64,000 nucleotides of DNA from Gambelia wislizenii. Its lineage: Eukaryota > Chordata > Lepidosauria > Squamata > Crotaphytidae. Both the position numbers and the translations under genes were made by a program. Below the pieces are notes generated by a model. It was not told where the DNA came from. It did no database searches and was given only the letters and a program-made list of their open reading frames with translations. Position 1 is the stretch's first letter. The number at the start of each line of letters is the position of its first letter. The stretch lies in assembly GCA_030847615.1 (NCBI GenBank), contig JAUMIR010000004.1, forward strand, positions 69,347,001 through 69,411,000, given 5' to 3'. Shown here piece by piece: positions 56,539 to 64,000 of the stretch.

Positions 56539-59500
56539 GCTTCATGTTAAGAATGAGGGATATGTAGCCATCATGATGTATCTGGATTGCTACTCTCCTT
56601 CATCCCTCCTCATTGTCTATGCCACCCAGGACCTATAGAAACTACAGTCCAACAATTTTGGAATAGTCACCTGCTCTTCATTCCTGTCTTAAGTGCCTGA
56701 AGTGTCTTTGCAGGAACTGTCATCCTGGGAACCATTTCAAGAAGATGATTTGGGTCATATAAAAAACAAACCTTCTGAACCTGTGAATGCTTATTCCCCA
56801 CAGCAAAAGATCTGTATGTTCCAGTTAGAGATGTAGACAAGATGACTAAAGATTTTAGATGCTATCTGATATAGACTTAATTAAAAGGGTATCAGCCATA
56901 TTTATTTCTTTGTTCCAATCTGGAGAACTGCTTTGCTTCTAGCAAAAACTGAGCAAATTGAGGCTGTTATGCACCAGGCAACAGGCTCTTCTGAAAACCA
57001 TGAGATTTACTTCCAAGGTCACATATAGGATTGCCCACAGAACGACTATTCCTAGAATCCATCTTAAGACCATTTCCATCTCTATGTGCTACAGGGCTGA
57101 ACATCATGCCAGCCTTTTATTTCTCCCACATCCTCTTTTTAGTTGCTACCCAGCCTGACAAAGACTTCCAAAAAACTCAAAAACTTGCTCAGTACTGGGA
57201 ACATCACATCTATATCAGTAGGCACTGTTGTATCTTCCTTTAGATAAGTGATATTTCATGCAGGAATAAAGCTACCAAAGCATTTCCTCAGAATTGGCCC
57301 CTCCTCTGAGACCAAAATACATTGTCAAGGTGAACGTATGGAAGAGTTGTTTTTCATATGAACCAAATAATCTCCTTGGAATTGAATTCCAGAATCACAG
57401 TTCCTATGAAGACATCAAGCACCTAAAGCAAGAACAAAGAGCATGTGACCATCCAGATATTGTTGGAAAACAGGCAAAGGTGTTTATTCATGGCCATCCC
57501 CCCCTCCACCTTGCAGCACACTGTCATAATGGAAAGCTGCTAAGGTACAAGGCTTTTGTTTAAAATATGCATATACTTGCAATACTCACTCCCAAAAGGT
57601 CCTCACAAAATCTACCTTCACACACTGCAGTTTATGTACAGAGATTCAACACTACCTTTCCACTTTTGAAAGTCCTCAAGGCAGCTTACAATACCATTGT
57701 TTAATATTATTTCATTTTATTTTTTGTAAAAAAAAAAAAAAACCAACAACATAAAAACAGTTATCCTTAGTGTCATTAGAAGGCTGAGCATCTTAAGCCG
57801 CTCCCTAAAAGCTAACACAGATGGTGTGCAATGCAAACTTGTCTATGGAGAGCGTTTCTGCACAGCAAACTTTTTATGGAGGCCAAAGGTCTATTTTCAG
57901 AGAAAGATTTTAAAGCGCTCCACTTTTGTTTCCATTAAACAGTTCCCACAAAGCAGGAGGCACTTCCTGCTCTACCATCCTGCTGAAATGCCATGCTATG
58001 ACTTAACTTTTATGTGTATTTATCAGTGTGTGTGTGGGGCGGGGGGCGGGTAAAATCCTAAGATTGGAATTTTCCTTTTCCCCTCCTCATCTGCCATAAA
58101 TGCAGGCTTTACTAATAAATTCATGAAATCACCAAGAATTTGTTAAAAGCCAAAGAGTAAACCTTAGATACAGTACTATCAGTGTCTAAAATTGTCAGGC
58201 AACAAAAGTAGAAGGATTAGGTGACTGGCCCCTAATTCTTTGAGATTGTCCCTTTAACAGCATGTACAGCAGTGCAGCAAATCTACTGTCCTACTTTATA
58301 TAAACTAAAGCAAACAGTATGGACACTGAAGAGTTAAAGAGACCATTCTCAGCTGTCCAAACTGCTGTACCATAAGTCAGAAAGCTATTCAGTGGCAGCA
58401 CATAGCATAAATACCAAGGGCCCACAGAAATAGGGCAAGTAGAACTGGTAACGTCTAATGGCGCCGGTTTGCATGTTAACACACTGCATGTGGTTACATG
58501 TGAAAGCCCACAAATGGAGTATGATCAAACATGGCAAGATTTTAGTGTTTATCTAGGACCTATCACTATAATTAATTCTCATCCAAATAGGAACATAGGA
58601 GGCTGCCTTATATTTAGTAAAAGCACTGATTTATCTATTCCAAAACTATCAACTCTGCCTGGTAGCAATTGCTCTGCAAAGCTTCAGGCAGGATTCTTTC
58701 CTAGCTTACCTGGAGATCCCTGGTAATCTCTAGTAGTCCCGCCAGTCAAGTGCAAATTAGTTCTTAGCCTACAGATAACTTCCAAAATCAGACACTGGTT
58801 TTGTGAAGAATAGAGTGGTATAAAAATCTCACCTTCAGACAGTCAGATACATTTCTTGGTAACCTAGTTTAGATTTCACATTGTAGCACAAAGGCTCTCC
58901 TCAAATCCTATTTAATCCGGTTACATTATACCACTCTTTTATGTTTTTACACATTTCATCCCAAAGAGATTTACAAAATAAACTGATTATTTGCATAATA
59001 TTTATTTAACACAAGCAGCTCAGCACTGAGAAATATTCACACAGATAAGGGCCATCCCTGCAGTAGAGATCATAATCTAAGGCAGGCAGGAAAGACCAGA
59101 TATGGAGGGGGAGGGGGAAGTGGAGGTAAAAGGATTTTGCTTTAAAAAAAAAAGAAAAAGAAAAAGTAACAAACCCCTCACAGTAATATACATGTATATA
59201 CAAGAACAGCTAGCTGCAACTGGAGGGTAACTGCCTCTGATGGGAATTTCATGGAGGAAGAGTTAATAATAATTCTAGCAAAAACTACAAAGAAATTTAA
59301 GCACCACTAAATGCAACTACTGTGCCATGCAAGCTGACTTTTGCTGCAAATGTTCCAATTTACAGTAGTTTTAAGACCACCCAAGGAAAAAGCTTCGAGA
59401 CTGCAGTGCTCAAAAGGGATCCATCTCTTGATGCAGATCAAATATCAGCTCCAATTCATTTGTCTGGTTGGATACTACTGCTCTAATATCTCAGTCTTAA

Positions 59501-60144
59501 AACGATGAAAGGATGAAACTTCTCTAAAGGCCAGGCTTCTTGTGTCAAAAACAGAAATGTGATTACTTCCCCACCACCAAAATCTTCATATACTGATGAA
59601 GGCTTTGGACTAGGGCCTATCTGTACTGGTTTAAAAGTATTGTTGATGGAAACTGATCAAGGGCTGCTTTCCAAGCAAATACAGTGCTAAAGCAAGAAGA
59701 GGACAAGGCCACAAAATATGGGACGTTAAAAACCATGTCACTTTAGCACTGCTGTTTCAGTTGTTGGGCTCATATTAGATATACTACTACCCCAGATCTC
59801 AATCAGCAAACACTAGAAGGCTCTACAATGTAGGCAAAAGTGGTAACCTTTTGTAAAGTGCCATGTGCATGGATGGCACTATATAAATAAACAATAACAA
59901 TAATAATGCAATGATTGTCAGGATTGGGACAAGTCACGGAAACATAGAAGACTTGTGTGAAGCAAGCCATATGTAAGCAGTGGTAAGATGATGCTTTCAA
60001 ACCCAGAGCATCATCCAACCACTAAGTTATGGGTCGTTTCAACATGTCACTATATTAATTCTTCTTAAAATAACTCTTCAATCTCTGCAAAAAGACACAC
60101 ATAATAGGGTATTGCAATCAGAGGACACTAACTGTGTTGGCAGA
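56539..60144. other. Intronic sequence with L2 tails
   Basis: About 57640-57760 (reversed TAAGCTGCCTTGAGG, then AT-rich with an A-run) and about 59855-59905 (GGCACTATATAAATAAACAA, then ATAATAATG) look like short L2 3' ends. No coding core or other transposon is recognised. Confidence 0.5.
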
Positions 60145-60146
60145 TA

Positions 60147-60383
60147 CAGGTTCCTCTTGTATTCGCGGGGCATATGTTCCGGGACTTACTGTGGATATGT
60201 GAAACCCATGGATAATAGCACACCCTATTGAAATAAGTGACTTCTGCCCCAACCTCTGGCAGAAGTATACCATAGAATTGCACTGGAGGATCAAGGAAAT
60301 TCCTCAAAAGAACACATTTTTTTTTTCAGATGTGGATAAGTGAAACCACAGAAACCAGTACCATGGATATGGGGTTTGACCTG
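60147..60383. mobile_element. Tigger-type MITE with TA flanks
   Basis: Starts after TA with CAGGTTCCTCTTGTATTCGC and ends GGGTTTGACCTG before TA. The inner arms GTGGATATGTGAAACCC and GTGGATAAGTGAAACC are a direct echo. It differs in body from the 1923/20178/51246 family. Confidence 0.8.
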
Positions 60384-60385
60384 TA

Positions 60386-61630
60386 CTGAAATCTGGGGTC
60401 TCAGCAAAGATACTAATCCTGAGTATGCTTAGGTCCACTCTAATCAAGCAAATGTCTTTAAGATTATGATCCAAATCATATTTGGAAAATAAACCTTGGG
60501 TTCTTTGTACTTTCCCCCCAAAGCAGAGTGAAATATTTCACGCCTCTATTATTTATCATTGCAAAACTGATCTAATTTTCTAATTTGTCAAACATAAACC
60601 AGAATTTGCATTTCCTACTTGAGAGTAAGCTGAGTATAAAAACCCACACTGGTTAGTATGGACACTCCTTATACAGCTCTCATCTCTTGCATAGCTTTAT
60701 TTCACTTTCTGCTGCATATTAAAAGGCATAACTGACAGTACAAAATGTGCTTAGATCATTTTTCTTATTGCTTTTAACACTACATGCAAGGTTTACTTTT
60801 CAAAACATTTTAAGGTTCTATAGAATGTTTAGTGTGGTTATATACTGTATTTTAAGAGATTTAAGTAGTGATGTATTTAGGACGTTTCCCACTCCCCTCA
60901 TCTTTTGAAGTTATGAACATCTGTTGTTTACAAGCAGTCACCCTAAGGCTGGTAGGCTCATTCTGCACCCTCTTACTTCAGCAGACAGACAGCCACCTTA
61001 ATTTCATGCTGTGGTGTCCTTGCTATTCTGAAGTTAACAATTGCTGCTTAGCATCTTACTTCTGAAAATTATGCTTTTTTCTAAAGCCATTTTATAATGC
61101 TGTCTTTTTTATTTTAGAAGAGCTATTTCTTAAGATATGGTAGAGAGTTTAGTGTGTACGTAGAAGGTCTCAGGTTGAATTTCTGGCAGCTCTAGTTAAA
61201 GAACACTGGTTAGAAAGTCTTTTAAAAGGTCCCAATAAGATCATGGGAAAGCTGCAAACAGACTAAGTAAAGAACACAGGGGAGGATAATCCGTTGTTCT
61301 GCAGTATACATGGTATATGTACTCCTATACTAGGGCAGGGATTGTTGTGCACTTCAAAAAACTTCAAAAAGCTGCAGCAAGTGTGAACAGTGATTAGACT
61401 ATGAGAGTTGTAGTCCAATACCATCTAGAATGCTGAAGGTTCTCCATCCCTATATTAGACAATGGTTTGAAAGTGCATACTGTGGTTCAACTACTGAAAA
61501 TAAATGGGTCTGGCCATACACATATCATGTGAAAGCAAAACAGAAGCCACTGATTTTTTAAAAAAAGAATGGGGAATACAAATAAAACAAGATAAATCTT
61601 AGATTAAAATTTCTGACTCTACACAAAAGA

Positions 61631-61665
<35 letters not shown>

Positions 61666-62043
61666 GTTATCTGGCAGTTATGATTTTTAAAACACACAGT
61701 AACAACCAGCTAGCTAGGGAAAAGTTGCATATCTCTAAACTTTTGTGTGCACTGCTGTATGTGTGTGTGTGAGAGAGAGTTCAAATTTAGGGTGCACCCA
61801 AGTATGATCTGAACTCAAGAAGAGTTAAAGTCCCTCACATGTAAGCACTTCACTCAACTGAAGTATACAGAAGAAACCATGTTACAACTTTACAAGAGGA
61901 TCACTGCCAGTAGTACAGGATCCTCCCCTGCAGCACAGCCTGCTTTACTGATGAGATAGGCATCAGGAGCATTAGAGACAGGAAGAGCATTATCAGGAGG
62001 AGTCTGCTATCAGGCTTTGAAGACAAAGCATGACAACCGTGAT
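60386..62043. other. Intronic sequence with (CA)n and a MITE-like piece
   Basis: A (CA)n tract lies at 61632-61663, and about 61355-61460 (GAGAGTTGTAGTCCAATACC) resembles a palindromic MITE arm. Nothing else recognised. Confidence 0.5.
61632..61663. repeat. (CA)n microsatellite
   Basis: About sixteen CA units. Confidence 0.95.
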
Positions 62044-62160
62044 GGGGTGTGTGCCCCTCCAAATGTTACTGGGCTGCAAATCCCACTGTTCTTCACTTCT
62101 AGCTGTAGCAGCTAAGGTTAGTGGGAGTCACAGTTCAACAAATTTTGGAGGGCCACACAT
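62044..62160. mobile_element. Palindromic hAT-like MITE
   Basis: The arms GTGTGCCCCTCCAAATGTTA and AAATTTTGGAGGGCCACACA are inverted copies; the inner arms contain GCAAATCCCACT and AGTGGGAGTCAC. A clear compact palindrome. Confidence 0.78.
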
Positions 62161-63597
62161 TCCCTATCTTGCTTCATGATATAAACACAAACCTCAACTC
62201 TGGTTTGCAATTTGTTGAAGATTCTGGAAAATTTGCAGGTAGATTCCAAGCCTTAAAATATTTCTGGTAAAGAGTAAGCTCTACTGGGACTGATTCAGTA
62301 TTTTAATTTGATATAATACACTACATTTTGTTCTGCACAAGGACCACAAAGACAGTGAGGATTGTTCTCTGCAGTTCTTACATCTCATTATATATTTAAA
62401 GCATGTTCAGAGGTCACGACTGTAAGTGCACAGCTGATCTGTTCTGACATTACACTGGGTGACTTTGCCAGAAGCAGCTACTAGGGCAGGTCAAGAGACT
62501 GGGGAATTTAACTTCCTGCAGCAACTTTAAGCAATTCTTATATGGTTTCGTTTACCCAGACACCAGGGACGTTCATATCACATCTCGTTTCATATGGTTT
62601 CACTGTGGAGACTTTAACCACTGGTGATGGACAGAGGGCAAGTGACAGAAACAGTTGTTGCGCCTGAGAGCATGGCCCTTATCTTAAAATGAAAGAAGAG
62701 CAATGACTGAATAGCACAAAGGAGCATGACTGTTATGAACATTTCAGAGTTAGCAATCTTTGATATTCTCAAAACTGAGACTCCAAACAACAAAACAAAA
62801 TGTCTCCACAATTAAAATCTCCACCTGTAGTCAGTCATACTCAGAAGAAACATCACAGATTGGTGTCACACTCCCAGAAAATATCCATCTCATGCTGCCT
62901 ATTCCCATTCCAGAATTCTGTAGAAGCAATGGTGTTGGCATGTCAAGAGACCCATGTTGTTTCTTTAAGCAGTAAAGAAAACTACCATTAAACAGTAGAG
63001 AAAAGAAGAAAATACTATTTAAATAATCACCGAATGCATTGTGAGGAAACAACTCAAAAGAAAGTTCTGCACGACACTACCCTTGCAGCAGTAGGGAAGA
63101 AAAAACTGAGGGAAAACTGGATATCCTCAAGGCATATCCAGAAAAAAAGAAACCTTCCCCTTGAGAACTGCAAGCTCCTGTAGCTGCTATTTAGAAAATC
63201 TGTAATGTCTGTTCTACATAGGCGTATAAACCTGGGTTATTTCACCAGATTGCCACAGAGGGAGAGATGGTAAGTAGGGCTCACTCCATCATTGTTTGTA
63301 GTTTGGCAAAGCACTAGTGCTCTCTGGATGAGAATTCTAAATACCTCTCCCTAAAATCTAAATTAGGCCTCTTGACTGAGAGACCAGCTCCACTTGACCT
63401 CTCACTCTAGCAGCACTCTTCCATCAGGATGCAACAATCATCTCACTTGAAAAACTAGATTCATTGAGCTCTTTCTCTCTGAAAATTGTTTCCATGCCAG
63501 TTGATCATTATATAATTTTAAGAGCTGTTACCTGACCATCTTTGCTTGTTTACCTCGGCCTGCCCCATCCTTTTTTTCTTTTAAGATCTGTTTTTTT
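62161..63597. other. Intronic sequence, nothing recognised
   Basis: No coding or repeat core identified. A short piece at about 63295-63360 (TTGTAGTTTGGCAAAGCACT) is a probable arm of the MITE family seen at 63601. Confidence 0.5.
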
Positions 63598-63600
63598 TAA

Positions 63601-63819
63601 GGAGATTTTCACACTGTTATAGTGTTACTATTCCACTTTAACTGCTCTGGCTTCCTCCTGTGGAATTCTGGGGTTTGTAGTTTAGTGAGACCTAAGAGCT
63701 CTCTGGCTGAGAGTTGTAGATGCCCCTCCCTAAACTGCAAATCCCAGGATTCAAGAGGAGGCAGCCATAGCAAATAAAGTGGAATAGTAACACTATAACA
63801 GTGTAGTGTGAAAATCTCC
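63601..63819. mobile_element. Harbinger-like MITE with TAA target duplication
   Basis: The terminal inverted repeat GGAGATTTTCACACT is exact at both ends, and after a short indel continues with TGTTATAGTGTTACTATTCC on each arm. TAA flanks both sides (63598-63600 and 63820-63822). A 3-bp T-W-A duplication is typical of PIF/Harbinger elements. The interior matches the older copy at 15709. Confidence 0.9.
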
Positions 63820-63822
63820 TAA

Positions 63823-64000
63823 GACTCTAAAAGGCAAGGACTCTTTTTAAAAAATGAATATTATATATGCCTCACGAGACTTCCTGGGGGAAGAGTAGGA
63901 TAAAAATGTTACATATAAACCAGCCAACCAACCAACACACCCAAGGGTGCCCAAGTCCCAGGGCTGGGGGGGGGGAAGGGGGCTATATAAACATGATTAT
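63823..64000. other. Window end
   Basis: Nothing recognised except a G-run near 63966-63974. Confidence 0.5.

Noticed and set aside
1..64000. CRISPR array, bacterial operons or prophage
   Set aside because: All evidence is for a vertebrate nuclear intron; the only regular repeats are micro- and minisatellites.
1..64000. Neighbouring SRGAP2 exons
   Set aside because: I looked by expected F-BAR protein motifs on the minus strand on both sides of 38993-39155 and saw none; a proper spliced alignment would be decisive.

Overview
This window is non-coding-rich vertebrate nuclear DNA, most likely from a squamate reptile (lizard). The strongest lineage clues are tRNA-derived Sauria-type SINEs, SINEs with a 5S rRNA head (5S-Sauria type), CR1 and L2 LINEs with reptile-style 3' ends, DIRS elements, and abundant palindromic MITEs. 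The species cannot be named from sequence alone. The only host gene I can support is one exon of SRGAP2 (38993-39155, minus strand), a piece of the F-BAR domain with a good acceptor and donor. By inference everything else is SRGAP2 intron, transcribed on the minus strand.

Layout. 1-6.7 kb: intron, a Tigger-type MITE, an L2 end and a nearly intact CR1 (about 3.05 kb, minus). 6.7-9.9 kb: a 5S-headed SINE and an old L2 RT fragment. 9.9-15.5 kb: a long DIRS retrotransposon (copy A, minus) with gag, RT/RNase H and tyrosine recombinase remains between inverted terminal repeats. 15.5-27 kb: MITEs, an L2 3' end, a 64-bp minisatellite, a Penelope-like GIY-YIG fragment, SINEs and a second CR1. 27-28 kb: a solo LTR with an exact 5-bp target duplication nested inside a Tigger MITE. 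28-34 kb: L2 fragments, a Sauria SINE and a third CR1. 34.6-37 kb: an internally deleted APE-type LINE. 37.9-38.8 kb: a 5'-truncated L1 with a 13-bp target duplication. 39.0-39.2 kb: the SRGAP2 exon. 39.4-44.4 kb: SINEs and a hAT MITE. 44.8-49.2 kb: DIRS copy B (minus), with an open 610-aa gag frame and an L2 nested in one terminal repeat. 50-51.5 kb: an old L2 and a Tigger MITE. 54.7-56.5 kb: DIRS copy C, reduced to the recombinase gene. 57-64 kb: intron with MITEs, short L2 tails and microsatellites.

How it works together: there is no operon-like logic here. SRGAP2 supplies the transcription unit and the rest is layered transposon history, with at least six nested insertions. By adding the spans I list, recognisable mobile DNA covers close to half the window. 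The most informative part is the trio of DIRS copies. Each keeps the inverted terminal repeats plus an internal complementary region that reads as the joined ends of a circle, which matches the known DIRS1 plan. I see no evidence of a wholly new biological system.
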